Shown: positions 11,301 through 26,095, counted from the first letter of the stretch. The stretch: 64,000 bases of DNA from Brugia malayi (GCF_000002995.4 NW_025062479.1:10583721-10647720); one strand, 5' to 3'. Notes: generated by a model not told the origin, from the sequence alone. Made by a program: numbers and translations.

Positions 11301-14150
11301 AGGCTTTCCAGTTTGTCAGTTTTTTTTTTTTGTACTTTTCAAAATTACTTAGTTAAAACTGCTTGAATTCAGAGCGACTCCGGACGAGAGAAGTGCTTAA
11401 TAAGGAACAGACCTGCAACACCACTAGAACTATCACACCACACCAAACATATAGGGACTTACCCTGACGGACATACTTCTGTCGTTAGTGATAATCAGTT
11501 ACCGGAGTTTAAGCAGGCGATGAATGAAACAGAAATCATATCCTTAGATAAGTTAAGCTTTTAAAATATGTTACTTTATTATCCTGCAACTAAGTCGTTT
11601 CCCCTTGATAATCACCTCTCTTTTAACAGAATCCGAGCATCCCATGATGTCACCTAAATCTTTATTAACTAATATTTGTCCGAATTTGGTTCAAGAAGAC
11701 AAATGTTCCACGACCGCAGCAGACTAGTTATGCTTTATCAATTAAATCTCCAAATGATGACAAGGATTCGAAAGTGCTAGTCAGACCACTGCCAGCTGCG
11801 AATATGGATTTTGATGTAAAAATAACTGGAAACTCGGACGAAGAATCATCGGAAGGGGACAGTATCAGTGACGATCTTCAAGGTATAAATGGAGTAAGTT
11901 TGAATTCAAATGAAATATGTGGTAGAATTATGAGAAAATCTGAGCAACATCGAATGTCGGATAATTTGTGAGTTTGATATGCCATCTCCTAGACGATAAT
12001 CACAAATATAGCGAGAACTGAAGCGAAATCAGTTGGCTCTTATTGCACTAAGCAATGAGTTTGAAAATTTCTGTGGTGAAGTAGAGTTTGAAACCCAAAT
12101 TTCAAAATGATAATATCTTTCATACTTTTGATTTTAGCAAGTGTAAACGGTGAATCAAGCCGTGAACAGTTAAAGACTCATTAGTGATAAGTTTACAAAA
12201 TTATTACCTGGAAAATTATTTCTCATTCGATAATGTTTTTCAAGAACGAAGTTTTCAACGAGTTTGGAGGGCAAACGATTCCTATAAGCCGCTGAATTGT
12301 GAAGGACGATTTATGAATATATTGGCTTAATATTTGCCAACGACTTGTTGTAAGTTTCTGTTTCAATTTTGAGCACTGTTTTTGAACTTTAGTAGGGAAT
12401 CTATTTTCCTAACACCAATACTTGGTGTGATGATTGCACGGTTATGCATCTTAATGTCATAATTAATGTACCACTTATTACTATCGCTTCCATATCACTA
12501 CGGCTATTCAGACTGGTTTATGGGTTCACCGATTTGAATGCGCTGGATTAGCAATAAATTTCAGGACTCAGTCTCCAGTTCTCGAAATCGATGTTGCAGA
12601 TGAGCTTTTCCATTTGATAGACATGAAAGGAAGCTGAAATTCCTTGTTCTAGTCACTGGCATATTAAGTTGCCGGTGCTGAGAATGATTATTGTGTGCTG
12701 CAGGAATCTGTAAATTTCACTTTAGATCTGAAGAAAAAATATTTTTGATTTTTATTTTTGGTTTGAAAAATTCGACAAATTTAATAAGTTCCTTATAAAT
12801 AAAAGGTAGTAATGATAATGATAGTGATTTCTTCCGATTTTCCTAAATTATCCATTGTCAATACTGAGAAAAACAAATCACTGTCTTCCTATTTTCTGAA
12901 GGGGGACATTTAGTAATATAACTAATACCGCAGAAGTCGAGGACTGTAACAATAAGAGAAGTTGGAATTCGTAATTCACTTTGTTATTAATGAAATAAAA
13001 CAGCTTGAATGAAACTTTGTCACACATTTCAACACTGTTTCAATTATTTCAAAATCTAAATAGTATAGATATTTGCAAAAACAGTGACTAATTAAAGGGA
13101 AGAAAAAACTTCAATAAAATTCATAGGAGGTACTTTAAATCTGAAAACCCAACGTCCAGCCGCTGAAGAGGATTCCACTGATCAGTTACTAATTTGCAAA
13201 AATTGAAGTAATCGTTCGCGACTAAACTCCCAAACAAAAATTTGACGTCTTTTGTATGAATACATGTGATATAAGCAGTAGAACCCCGACAAATGTCAGC
13301 CTAAATGAATCTATCATCCATGTGGTGTCAATGAAAATGAGTCAGCTCGACGAAATTGATTGAACTTTCTTGAGCTACAATAGTCAATTCTGCTTACGAG
13401 TGAATGTAACAGAAATGTTCAAAGATATTCCCGATCTTATGAAGGAAGAGGATAGAATTCCGTCCAAAACATGCCGTATTATTGAACATTTAGTTTAACC
13501 GATTACCTCATAATTTGATTGAATTTGTAAATGAATTTGTGTAGAAAAGGTGATAATTTACTGCATAAACCGGATGTTTACTGGCGCTACTTTCGAAACC
13601 GTCAAATCAGGAATCAACCTCGAAGCAAACTGATGATCCTAAGTAATGTAATTTTAATGTTACTTTAAGCCTACTTCTTTAGAGCCACCAATATGCTTTA
13701 CATTTGTATGTGCATTCTTTTATGTAAGGTATAGTAAAAAGTTTACTGTTTGCAATAATATTTCTCGCACACTTATTGATTCAGGCGTTGGGATATACCC
13801 GGACATTTCTACTCCTTAATCTGAAAGTTGCGATAAGCTTGAAATGGTAGCACACTACGCAGAAACCTTCCGCCTGTGTGACTTGCACAAGAAAGCGAAG
13901 TCGTGGAGGTGTGTCATCTTTCGATGTTTTTATTGCTGTTGACATAAGCGATCGGATGGATAAGTGAATGGTTTTTCTTTCTCGGATACGGTACCTTATA
14001 CATGGAATTATATTATTTCGTTATGCAGTGCTTTATTACGTCATTAATAATATGAAATGAAATTAGACAAATGAATGAGATGGCTTAATATATTGGACCC
14101 GATAAATTAGCAAGCATGAAGCTACGCTTGTAACATGATAAGAAGCGTTT
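8400..14150 (+). other. Degenerate coding-like remnants, family unknown
   Basis: Several + strand stretches are open and compositionally protein-like, but they are separated by stops and frame changes. At 9880-10083 a 67-codon stretch ends with a strongly hydrophobic segment (WYLFGITFSSLGLLAFYALV) that looks like a membrane helix. At 10519-10608 there is a helical segment (ACERSIADQLRPLQND). At 11774-11971 there is an acidic segment (SDEESSEGDSISDD). At 12205-12330 the stretch begins ENYFSFDNVF. At 13226-13498 a 90-codon stretch is interrupted by one TGA. I could not connect these with convincing splice sites into a known protein. They look like one or more dead genes on the same strand as the USP pseudogene. 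They may instead be unrelated. Confidence 0.3.
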
Positions 14151-15162
14151 TTGTCTTTTGAGATATTTGAAAGGATTAACAAATTATTTCTTGTATTAAA
14201 ATTTATGATCAAACTTTTGAGATCATCTGTAATGTTTGCAAAAGTTCCTCATCGATCAAAACATATGACTGACAAAACACGCTGAAGTAATGTGGAAAAT
14301 TCGATAAAAACAAGAAACATATTCCAATAAGGCACAATTGGAACATTAATAATTACACTACATCAATAAGCAAATTCGTCCAAAACTCATCACAGTGCTT
14401 CTCTTCCTCTTCAGAGAGAATTTTGAAACCACTTATCAAATCGGATAGTCTTAGGCAACAATCTCAATTTTCCTAATTAAAAGAAATAAACTTTCTGTCT
14501 TCTTTGCGCACTTTGCAAATTTTTAGCATATCTATCCATTTGAGGGAAAGGATGAAACACTGTTTTGATGTTACTTTCGATGTCACATCATGCTAAAAAA
14601 ATTTAGTTGGAACAAAATGAATGAGAAGCAGTCATTGAAATGAAAGCAAAATTTGCCTCAAAAATGCACACTGATATGAAAAATTAACGATGCTTACACT
14701 TATTTCATACAGGTGTTGAATGAGGACCATTCCTGTACCTCTCATCATGACTGAAATAATGCAACCATTGAAAGAGTGAAACATTTCTCAAATGCGGTTG
14801 AAAATTTTCAGCTTTTATATATCTACGAACGAAATTTAGCGATGAAAAAATTAACAAATGCACGATTCTGAGTAATTTCTTTGCATAAATTCAGTAAACG
14901 TACTTCACCGTAATTGGCGAACTGTTTCGTTCATCTATGAGTAAGCAATTATTCTCAGTTCTGAAAATAATATTTATCAGAAATAATCGTTGATGAAAAA
15001 GAACAAATTTTCCAATCAAAAATTTTCAACATTCGGGAATACATAAAAAGTAAACTATTTTAATCGATTGAACCAATCATTAGCAAAATATGTTGCATCT
15101 TATTTGATCACTATCTTTTGAATTTTGACTGACTGGCCATTCTCGTAATTTCATAAATTTCG
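14151..15162. other. Intergenic, probably 3' flank of the ncam-1-like gene
   Basis: AT-rich, stop-rich in all frames by eye. It lies immediately downstream of the ncam-1-like stop codon on the - strand, so the part nearest 15162 is likely its 3' UTR. No clear polyadenylation signal was identified. Confidence 0.4.
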
Positions 15163-18100
15163 TTACAACGTTACAACTGATAGCAACACTGTTTTGTATT
15201 TTAAATATCCCAACAAAACGAACTTATCATTTTGTAAGCCACTTTTCGACTTGCTAACGTGCTCTTCTTGATTAGCTTCAAAAAATATTGAACAAATTAA
15301 TGCTAAAAATCCACGATGGTGTTTTAAACAGCACATAGCATCTATGATAAGAGCTAAAAATATAAGTAATACAATGATTAACAATAAAATTGTCAACCAA
15401 CTGAAGTCACCATCACGACGACCATCTTCCGCATATTCTGTAAATTGTTATTACTGAAAGGATTATTGCACAAACAACAATCATTAATTGAGAAATCGAT
15501 ATTATTTTCCTTCAGTTTACTCATCAGTTCTTTTAAATCATCAAACGCCAACATGAAATAATTTACGGAATAAAATTTTGAATTTATTGAATCAAGAAAA
15601 CAAAGAAGAAATTGAAAAAATCAATTTTTCGATCGACTAACCAGATGTATTGAGCACAATTGAGTGAGCATTACTGCTACCAACATCATTTACGGCAATT
15701 AGTTTTACTTCATAGGTTGTAAGGGGTTTCAAGAATGATAAATCCACTTTGAGATCATCAGCACCTAAATCAAGCTCGAAACTTTCCGTATCGTAATGTT
15801 TCTGCAAAATTTTCTGTTGAAAAAATCGATAAGTAATTAATTTTTTACTTTATTCGATTAAGTGGAAATGTAAAATGACAACATTAATTAGGCAATTGAA
15901 AGTAGTCGGAAGTAATTGAAAACGATTCAAGTCAAAGGGATGAAATAACTGAATAACAAGATACATAAGTATTTCAAAAACATCAATCGGCAATAAAAAT
16001 ATTAAAATGTACCATCATTTCAGCATGTGCAATTTCTTTCAGGATTAACTTGTATGCAGTAATTGGTGAACCACGGTTGTTTGGCTCACTCCAAACCATT
16101 TTACAAGCTTTCGAACAATCGTACTGTATATTAGTCGGCGTATCCGGTGCTGTAAAATTATTCTGGTATGCCAGCAACTTTTATTTTATCCTAACAACAG
16201 AATGATAACGGAAGAAAAAATTATTTTTTGCTCTCAATAATTAAACACGGAAAGATGACACTAATTTTCTATTTTCAATAAAATTAAAACTTAACAAGAT
16301 TCAGTCATTTATTTTTCACGATTCTTTTACATAGTTTACTGAAGCGATTTTGTGGAAAATCTTGAATTCAACTTTGGAGAAGTTTGGTACGATTTACCCC
16401 ATGGATCTGTAGTTTCGATGATATCGGGAGCACTCAGTTCTGATGCACCAGCTTCGTTAACCGCTTGCGCTCGAATTTTGTATCTGCTTCTTGGTTCCAA
16501 ATGGTAAAATTTAAATTCACGTTCGCCATCAAATTCAAAAGTTACATTCATGGCATCCATTTTAACGTTGTCTCTGTTTGTCTGCAACATGTCTTTCTAT
16601 ATCGAATCGAAATATTTGGCAAAAAATTTAGTAGAGAAAGTTTTCTAATTTTGAAACACTGTAAAATATGAATATATAACTAACAAGCTTTAAAGAAACT
16701 GCCGTTAATTCTAAAGGACTAAATTTGTGAGTTACAACAAACCTTATCTTCAGGTATAATATAAAATGTAATATTTGATGGCAATTTTCCAGCCGGAGAG
16801 TTTTTCAGTTCACCAATAGTGCATATACCAAAATTTGGATAACCATGTTCATGGCAATTTAGTTTCGTCGGTGTTAGCGGTGGTACTAAAAGTGATAAAC
16901 TAATGACTGGAAACGGTAGTTCAATTTTTTTATTTTCCTAAATTTCAATCTCATTTATCCATAAATGGTCGCTTTTAAAAAGATTTAATATAAATGAATG
17001 ATATTGATCGCAATATTTTAATCGATAATATCATAGAGAAAAAGTGAAGAAACCAATAAACGTATTCAACAAGAAATTAAGCAATGTGTAACAAACTATC
17101 GAAACTTACAAATTTCAATTAATCGAAGTTCAGCGTGATCTGGCGGACCAATACCATTATCAGCCGTACAGGTATACTTACCGAAATCATGCTGATTAAC
17201 ATCTCGTACCTAAAATTTCATATTTCGACTACTTCAATAAAAACATCCCAAATTTAAAAATTCGATTTTTTAGAAAAAAAATCGAAGACAAATATACAAG
17301 CACTACATCATTAGAAATTAGATACATACGGTGAGAGTTGCGGTAACAGTTCGAGCATCGAGGATATACTTCGAACCATCAGCATAAATGACACCGGATG
17401 GACCAGTCCATGTCCAAATAGGTTCCGGAACAGCACTTGCACCACAATGAATCACCGCTACATCACCTTTTAGGGCACGTTTTGTTCCACTATGGTCAAC
17501 AATTCGTGCTGCATCTGAGCTGTGGTAAAATTTTAATTCTTTTAACAAAATTCATGGAAATCTGGCAACAATTCCAATTTAAACCGAAAATAACTAAATC
17601 TGAAAACGTACGAATAATGGAGAGGAATACAGAGCCTTGATCCGTGCCGGCTTCATTTTCTGCTACACATTGGTACTGGCCAGCATCATCTTCATCCACT
17701 GCTGTCAATGTCAATACAATAATACCATTACCTTCGTTAATCGTCACATGGTTATCCTGAAAATCCCGATATAATGTTCTTGAAAATAATAAACCGAGAA
17801 GGATGATAAAGAGCAGCAACGTAAACATTTCGAAATATTTACGTATTTAGGAGAAACTAAATTAAAAAAAGAAAATTAATTGAAACAGTACACCTCAGCA
17901 GCAATATTTCCAGAATTTAAACCATTATCAATAATAGTATCATATCTGTTAAGTAAACTTGCATTAAAGCCGAGAATTCGTTCACTTTGATTTGTTAACC
18001 TGCTTGACCATTCTTGTCCAAGATGTAACCATTTAGCGTTCAGATAACCATCACCACTATATTCGCAAACCAATTTGACGGTATCACCACGTGTAATTGT

Positions 18101-21100
18101 CAAATTCTTCATTAATTTTAACCTTGGTTTACCTGAGATTTCCAAGAAAAAAAAACCTTTGTTTCATTGAAACAATTTCATGTAATCAACAAAAACATTG
18201 ATGCCTTGAGTTAAATAAACATAAAGTAAACTAAAATAGTAAATAAAAATATCATCAATATTAATTTGCATAAGAAAAAAAAAAAATTTACTGAAAACTG
18301 TTAAGTTGAAATCGATTCGTGTTTCATCTAAAGCATTTTTGGCAATACAACTGTATGTACCACGATCTGCTGGGATTAAATCCCGAATTATAAGAGTACC
18401 ATCATTTATATCATATTTCTCTGACAATGCAATAGTCTCCTCATCTCCATCCTAAAAAAGAATTAATTTAAAATGAAATAAAGCATAAATTTCGAGAAAC
18501 GGTTTAAATTTTATTCTCATTAAATCATTGCCTTTTTTTTCTCCTCTCTTCTTTTTCTCCCTCATTCTCTCTTTTTTTTTTCACTTATTCTTCCAGATAA
18601 TCAAGAATGGTTAGAGTGAAGCACTCTTTGATTTTACAATCTTTTATTTAAAATTCATAAGCAACTTTTACAACAAATATTAAAAAAAGAAAAGGGGAAA
18701 GACAAAAGTAATACTAACAGCATATTTTATCCATTGATAATGAGGCTTAGGTTTACCGATAGCTTGGCATCGAATCACAAAATCACGACCTTCAACACCA
18801 TATGTTGCATCTGATCCATCAAGTATTGTTATTTTGGGGCGTGCTATAAAATTTAAAAAAAAAAGAACTCTATAAAAGAAATGATTTTAAATTATGAAAA
18901 GAAAAAAACTAGCATTCAACTTAAAATGTGCTTAATAAAAACTAAAAAATATTTCAAAAATTCAATAAATACATTGTAAATAACTTTTTTTTGAAATTTT
19001 AAAAAGGAAAAAATGTGTAAATTCAACAAACCATATCCAGTAACATTGATAGTAACAGTTTCGAAAGAGTAGAACTGTGCTGCACTGCAAGTGTATTGAC
19101 CATCATCAAGATCGGAATCATATTTTGGGATTACCAAAATTTGATTTGCATCTTTGAATTCATAATTTCGTGGTCCACCTGTAAGCACATAAATTAAATT
19201 ATATTAAGTAATGCTTATTATATGTAGATAAAAAACCAATCGTTTTTTCTTTCCCTTTCTCTTTCTCTCTCTCTTTCATCATTCATATAAATGCGAAAAA
19301 GAAATAATTGGTTTTTTCTTTCTTTCTCCCATTAAATTAAATTAGTATTCCGCAAAATGATTATTATTACTTGTTCACTTAAAATTAAGAAAAAACAAAC
19401 AATTGCTTTTTCAAATAAACGATGGAAAAAAAAAAATGAAATGAAATACAAATGATTTATCACTTCATAATATAAGTAAATAATCAGACAATTTTCTGCT
19501 GCATTTATTTAAAAAAAAAATTTCATTTTTCATCAATTTTATAAATGCCCCAGAATTGATTTTGTTTCTTTTTTTTTGTGGCATTAAAATGCTTTTAAAT
19601 GATTACTACAAATACATAATGAATTTCACAATTTAATGCGACCCATTGAAGACATATGGAAGGAAAGTAATATTAATGAAATTCTCAATTTTTTTTTTTC
19701 ATAATTTTTTTCAAAAGAATATATATATATATCAAATTTCTCTTACTAAACAAACCTTCAAGGATGGTTTTGCCTTCAAATTGCCAAAAAATTTCTAACG
19801 ATGGATCACCATGTACACGACATATAATTTCCGCATCTTTACCCTCTTCCGGATGCTGTTCCAATTCAACATCAATAAATTCCGCTGCTTCTAGAAGAAT
19901 AAACTATTTTAATATTTCATATTCTTAAATAAGTAAGAATTTAAGCATTCTTAAGCATTTTTTTTTTTTTATTTAAATTTAAGCATTCTTAAGCATTAGA
20001 TTATTCTTAAATTTCATTTCATTTCATTTTTAAAGTATATATTGAAAATTTTCCATTCTTCGGCTTTTTTTTTCTTCTTTTTTCTAAAACTGAAACTTAT
20101 TTCTGATTACATATGCATTTTGTTACATTTTTGATAATTAATTTTTAATCAAAACTATTTTATTTTCTCAAAATTACATTCAATAATTGTGAAAAATTTT
20201 TTATTGTAAACTAAACATCTTTTTCTTTTTGATTTTCTTCATTCTTACTTTAAATTTGAAAATTTAAATTGAATGAATAACATCTGAAAGAATACGAACG
20301 AATGAATGATATCTTCGCTGATTTCTCTTTTATTTGATCATTACCATTGTTAACACTGACCACACATTTATATGTATCACTATCTTCAACTGTCGGTTTG
20401 ATAAAAAGTAATCGAGCTGATAATGGCTTCATACGACTTACTGCTATCCTTTAGAAAAAAAACAAAAAACAAACAAAAACCAGGAAAGGATAAAAAAAGT
20501 GAAATTTAGGAAATTTAATTCTACATCAAATATTTTATTACAAAGAACCATTGTAATTCAATTTTTTTTTTTTATGTGTAAAAACGCGCCTGCATTTCTT
20601 GATCGTTCTGTATCATTCCGCTCACATTCACATATCATTATCACACTACATGATATATTCTCTTATCGGATCATAAAAAGTTAAAATAAATGTAAGAGGC
20701 AAAAAAAAAACTGAAAGGAATTAATTAGTTTAATACAGCTGTAAATTTACATTCTAAATTCCTTTTCTTTTTTTAAAAATATAAATCAAGTTTATTTATA
20801 TTCCATTAAAATTAATTAAAAACATAATATCCCGAATCTTGGAGTTGTCATTTCAAATTCCAAATTAAATTTCAATTAATTTAATTTAATAAAGATAAGG
20901 TCTAAAAGAAACGAGAAAAAAAGAGAAGGCTTTTATTTCATTAACATTTCTCTTTTTCTTCTTCTTTTCTCTCCATACATAAAAAAAATCTTTCCCTTCG
21001 TTTGGTATGAAATAAAAATGATAGCGAAAAAAAAACTAATACGAACGAGAATTATGTGAAAGAGAGCGAGAAAGAGAGAAAAAGAAAAAGGCTATAAAAA

Positions 21101-24100
21101 GAAGGGAAAGAAATAGTGAATTTTTTTTTCATTCTTGAATTTGTATGATTCAAAATTTGCTGACGATGCGTATTTAAGGGCTATGATGGTTTGCTTCATT
21201 TACATAAATTGCATATGGCCAAAATCTAAAACCCAAACACAAAATCTTAAACACAGACATAAACAGAAGACAAACAGACGCACACATACATACCGACATG
21301 TAGAGAAAAAGTGATGCATTTTACGACAAATTGGATACAATGTTTAAAAGTATTCCCATGAATTAGCTAATATAAAAAGGCACAAAAATTGCTAATATCG
21401 AGGAAATAGGCGAATATTTTAGAAAAAATTTCTTTTTTCTAAAATATGTATTTTTTTGTTTTGTTTGATTTGTAATATCATTTATATTATTGTCATTTTA
21501 TTTTTTTCGCTTATCTATCAGTAAAAAAAGTAAAACAGAGGAGAAGAAAAACGAAAGAAAATATTTTACATTTATTATCAAGAAAACAATCAAATATTTG
21601 ATAATTCGATATAATTTTTTTTTTTTTTTTTTTGGTGATTAAATGTCTTACAAAAAATTGTAATAATTTTTGTGGAATTTAATAAAATTATTTGGATATT
21701 TAGGATAATAAATTAGAATTTTTTATTAATTAATAATATTGTTAAAAGAAAGAGAAGACAAAGAATAAGGAAGAGGGAGAGAGAGGCAGAAGGAATGGAA
21801 AAGAAACAAACTGTGAGACAATAGTAATATTAAATATGACTAACACAATTTGATGCATTCAATTAATGCATGGAATATCATTCCATAAATGTTTCACAAA
21901 ATTTTTATTTTTTTATTCCAAAAATATTTCAGTAAATTTTTCTTTAATTTTTTCAGTTAATTTTTTTATATACATATTTTACTGAACATTTTTCACTTTA
22001 TTGTTGTTATATTATTTTATATCTAACCGATTAATGGCTGAATAAATGAAATGATTAGAATTGTAAAGAATCAAATATAAACGAATATTATGTTAATCAT
22101 ATAAGACATATTTAAATACCTAATCTTATTTGCTAGAAATATTTGTTATAGTTACAAATTTTCTCAGTGAATATCGTACAATTAATAACAATTTCAACAA
22201 TTCAATAGTAAAATTTCATCAATTTGTTTACACATGGAAATGTTAGTTATTGTATTATTATGATAGATGGGAAATTTCTTATGCACATTGATAAGTTTGA
22301 TTAAAATTAATCAGTTATTTGTTAATCCATGCGTAAAAATTGAATGACATTTGAAAATAGAAGAATCATTTTATTATGAGGAAATAGTAAATTTAGGCTA
22401 AGAAAAATTAAGTAAAACGAAACGGATAGAAGAAAATAAAAAAAACTTTCAATATAACTATGACAGAAAATATATATTATAAAAAGAATGAATTTTTAAT
22501 ATAAGGTAATGAATTTTCTAATTGGTATACCTATAATGAAATCCATCACAGGTATATCAATTAAAAGTGATGCAATCGATCAATTATATTTCGATCTATC
22601 ATCCGACCAGTATTCTTTGATTCAAATTTGAAAACAATCCTAATAGATCATTTCTGCTTATCTGCTTACTAATTTACTCAACCAACAAAATCTCAAGCAC
22701 TAATTTTTTTTTCCTTGAAAATTTCCGTAACAATAATTGACAGTAAGGATGTAAATTATTCAACGGAAATTATTTCAAAGCGAAACGTATCGATTTCACA
22801 AACATAGCAATTAGTAAAATACTGGATAATACATTACATAAGTCTTATGCATTTATTATTACCACATTTAAAATAACTCTAAATTTAACATCATTTGCTA
22901 CTAACTTTCATCTCATAAAATTTCGAAACAATTTATTCAAAAGTTATTCCAAAAATTCGCAAAAAAAAAAATTATTTTACAATTTCATCCCGAAAAAGAA
23001 AAAGAAAAAAAAAACTGAATAAAAATTTCAGAATGGATAGAGAAAAATGTTTGGTAGTCAATTATATTGCTATAAATTACTACTATATTCACCTCTTCTT
23101 TCTTTTTTGACTTTCTCTCTACGACAAAACAAAAAAATAAAAACAAATACATAAACAAATAAACAAGCAAACCTTTCATGCCGATTAATGGGCACTTCAT
23201 ATCCCTCACGATACCATTTAATATCAACTTTAGCATTGCGATCTTTTTGTAAACCGATTACTGAACAAATCATAGCTGTATTTTCATCACTTTTCCGGTT
23301 TTGCAGTTGTTGCGCTGTTGGTAAAATATGCACCTCCCATCCTAAAGGGAAACAAAAAAAGAAAAAAAAAGAAATGATCAATTTTTAGTCCGAAATATTC
23401 TTTACTGTCTGCAACAAAATCCAAAAACAGAAAAAAAAAAAAACTTTCCATATATTATTTAGTAAGAACAATTTATGATTACTCATTTTTTGCTATCAAT
23501 GAACTGTTAAAAACTATTAAAAATTTCAATAAAATTAATTTTAATAATAATTGTTGCTTAAATTTGATCAAAAAAAAAAAAAAAAACAAAGATCTGATTT
23601 CATAAATAATTGCAAATAATCACACTACATAAGGTTTATATTCATAGAGAAAAGAAGTGTCATTATTGTTGTTTTAAATGATTTATTAGATAACTAAGTG
23701 AAAAATGAATTATCGCTATTTGAAATAATAATTAGGTGCTAAACAACGAGCTACTTGTGTGTACGAAGAAGATATGAAAAAAAAAAAAAAAAAAAAAAAC
23801 TTTTTTTTCTCTACTTTCAAAGAATTTGAAATCAGAATAAACAAATAGCAAACAGTAAATAAACTTTATTTCATATAGGATCATTAAGAAAAGAAAAATG
23901 AGGAAGAAATAATTATTTTTTTAGCTATATTCTAAAGTTAAAGATGAATTATCGTTATTTGGAAAAAAAATTCTGAAAATTTTTTTTACTAAGTACTAAA
24001 ATTTTTCTATTAGTATTATGCAATAAAAGTAAGAGAAAATTTTAAACAAAAAAAAATAAAAAGTTTGCCATAGAAAGAAACTGACTTAATACGAAAGTTT

Positions 24101-26043
24101 TCTTTTCTCTTTTTTTATTAAATAATAATGATAGAAATGAATAATTTTTTCCTCCTGGACTCAAAATTTATATCTATGAAACAAATTTTTATTATAGCAC
24201 GGAGAAAAAAGAAAAATATTACCAGTTTTTTTTTTTTTTTTTCATTTATTCTTATCAAAATTAATATTAAATCATAATTGATGCAGTAACTTTTTAAAAT
24301 TACTGCTTCATTTTTCAGTCAAATCGGAAGAAAAGTATATTAATAATGATAAAAGTTGTTAAATATTTGTATTAAAAATGAAAAAAAAAACTTTAAATAT
24401 AAAGTCAAGCATAATTCATATATATATATATATATATAATGTATGTATGCATATATGTCACAATATCATAACTGAAATTTCAGAAATGCCATAGTTGTGT
24501 GAAAGCTTTCATCCAACTAAACAATCCTATCAAATAACATCAATCATATGGCTAAATTTAAAACCTCATTTCTTGACTCTTCACAAATGGCAATATTGCA
24601 TCTTCCCCCTTTTTTTCCTCTCCCTCTCTCTCCCTTCCTCTTTGTTCCCAATGAACCTATTAATCGTAAGAATAAGTAGACGTATTATATTGCTTCTTGA
24701 ATGAAAGTGTTCAAAACGATTTCAAACTTATCAAGATTTAAGAAAATTAATGTGTATCGGATCATATTAAATGATTTATAACTATTACTGCAAATATAAA
24801 TATCAATAATAATATCAATGATCAATGGTTAATTTCTATTATGAATCGAATTTCTTGAACTGGGAGGTTTTTTTCTTTCACATTGTTGGAGAAAAAAACT
24901 TTTTCCTTTTATATCGTACATTTACATTTTTAATAAAACACAATATTTCATATAGATCTAATTTAGTATTGAAATATCAACAGTAGGTAAATTTAAATTT
25001 CATTTGAAAGATTGGAACAGAAATGATAATGACAAGTTTGATGTCATTATTTGGTCGTTGTTAATCAGTCAACCCAATCTTATGGATTCGCATTGATAAT
25101 TATACGTTCAAATGAATAATTTGAATTTGTAAAAATTAATGAGCCGTTAATTAAAAATAATTACTAACTTAAATAATGACAAATAAAACGCCATAGAATA
25201 AAGCAGATATTTTCAGGATCATTGCAGTCTCTCATTTAATTATATAGCAGTGAAAAAGTAATAATATATAATCGATAACTAATTTTTCATTCCTTAATTT
25301 TCATCTCTTTCTTTTGCCTCAAACGAAAGAAGAAAGCTATTATTTTCTTTTTTTGAATTAAAAAGAGTAAAATATTTTAAACATTGTTGAAATTACAAAT
25401 ACAATTACTGGTTTTGTTTTTTCGTTTTTAATTAGCATATTATTGATTTATGAAAATTTTGATGAACTGATTTTTCTTTTTCAGTTTTAACAATATTTAT
25501 GGTTCTCGCTTCTCTTTTTTCCTTCTTTTTTTTGGAAAAATGAAAGAGATTTGTTTGATGTGAGAAGAAAAATAATTAGAACATTACCGCTCACAATATA
25601 ATGAACATCAGTTCGATCTTCTGTGTATAAAAAAGGAATGAAAAGAGAGTGAAGGAGAAGAAATGAGAAAACGAAATGTCTAATTACTTCTAAATTACTG
25701 GATATTCATTTTAAAGGTTCTTCAAATTAAATGATTCTTCTTACATAAATAAAAAAAAAAAGAAAAAACACACACAAAATAAGGTTATCATCTTTTTCAC
25801 TCTAAATCACCAACTGTTCTATTATCATGTAATTATGTAAATACATATGTATATGGTAACAAAATAAGAAAAAAAAAATGAATTCTTATGTTTTTTTTTT
25901 GAATTGAAATTTAAAAAAGTAGGAAAAAGACCTGCAAAACATAAACAGATATATATATATATATATATATATGATAAATAAATGATAAATGGGAACATAC
26001 CGGTAATAATTGATAAAAGCTGCAGGAAAATGATATATTCCAT
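15163..26043 (-). CDS. ncam-1: NCAM/Fasciclin II-type neural cell adhesion protein, five Ig, two FN3, one TM
   Basis: Single-pass surface protein expected to mediate homophilic cell adhesion in neurons. Sixteen exons join in phase: 26001-26043, 23173-23341, 20300-20448, 19756-19890, 19032-19178, 18719-18843, 18292-18451, 17894-18132, 17612-17756, 17330-17514, 17110-17209, 16743-16885, 16398-16581, 16013-16149, 15642-15813, 15163-15437; about 835 residues. Signal peptide MEYIIFLQLLSIITG is followed by five Ig domains, each with its Cys pair and core Trp (for example MICSVIG...IKWYR...YKCVV; residues about 16-120, 121-214, 215-309, 310-437, 438-532). Two FN3 domains follow at about 533-641 and 642-744 (for example YKIRAQAVNEAGASELS), then a membrane helix at about 758-782 (TILLLIIVLLIFLALII) and a short tail ending VVTL. 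The start at 26043 is preferred because it opens the signal peptide; an in-frame ATG at 26079 would add 12 polar residues. Introns 1 and 2 are about 2.7 kb each. A further cytoplasmic exon downstream cannot be excluded. The 5 Ig + 2 FN3 order supports orthology with C. elegans ncam-1. Confidence 0.88.
20449..23172 (-). other. Intron 2 of the ncam-1-like gene
   Basis: A 2.7 kb intron splitting the first Ig domain. It holds a purine-rich stretch at about 21047-21115 (AGAGAAAGAAA type) and a 20-plus-base T run near 21610-21634. No reading frame is supported. Confidence 0.6.
23342..26000 (-). other. Intron 1 of the ncam-1-like gene
   Basis: A 2.66 kb intron between the signal-peptide exon and the first Ig exon. 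It contains (TA)n runs near 24419-24438 and 25950-25972, a 23-base A run near 23778-23800, and a pyrimidine-rich tract (top strand) at 24604-24650. No internal gene was seen. First introns of this size are often regulatory, but I see no specific site. Confidence 0.6.
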
Positions 26044-26095
26044 TTTGATGCCAATTTTCGAACTCGGCTGATAAACCATTATTGCTCTTGTAAGA

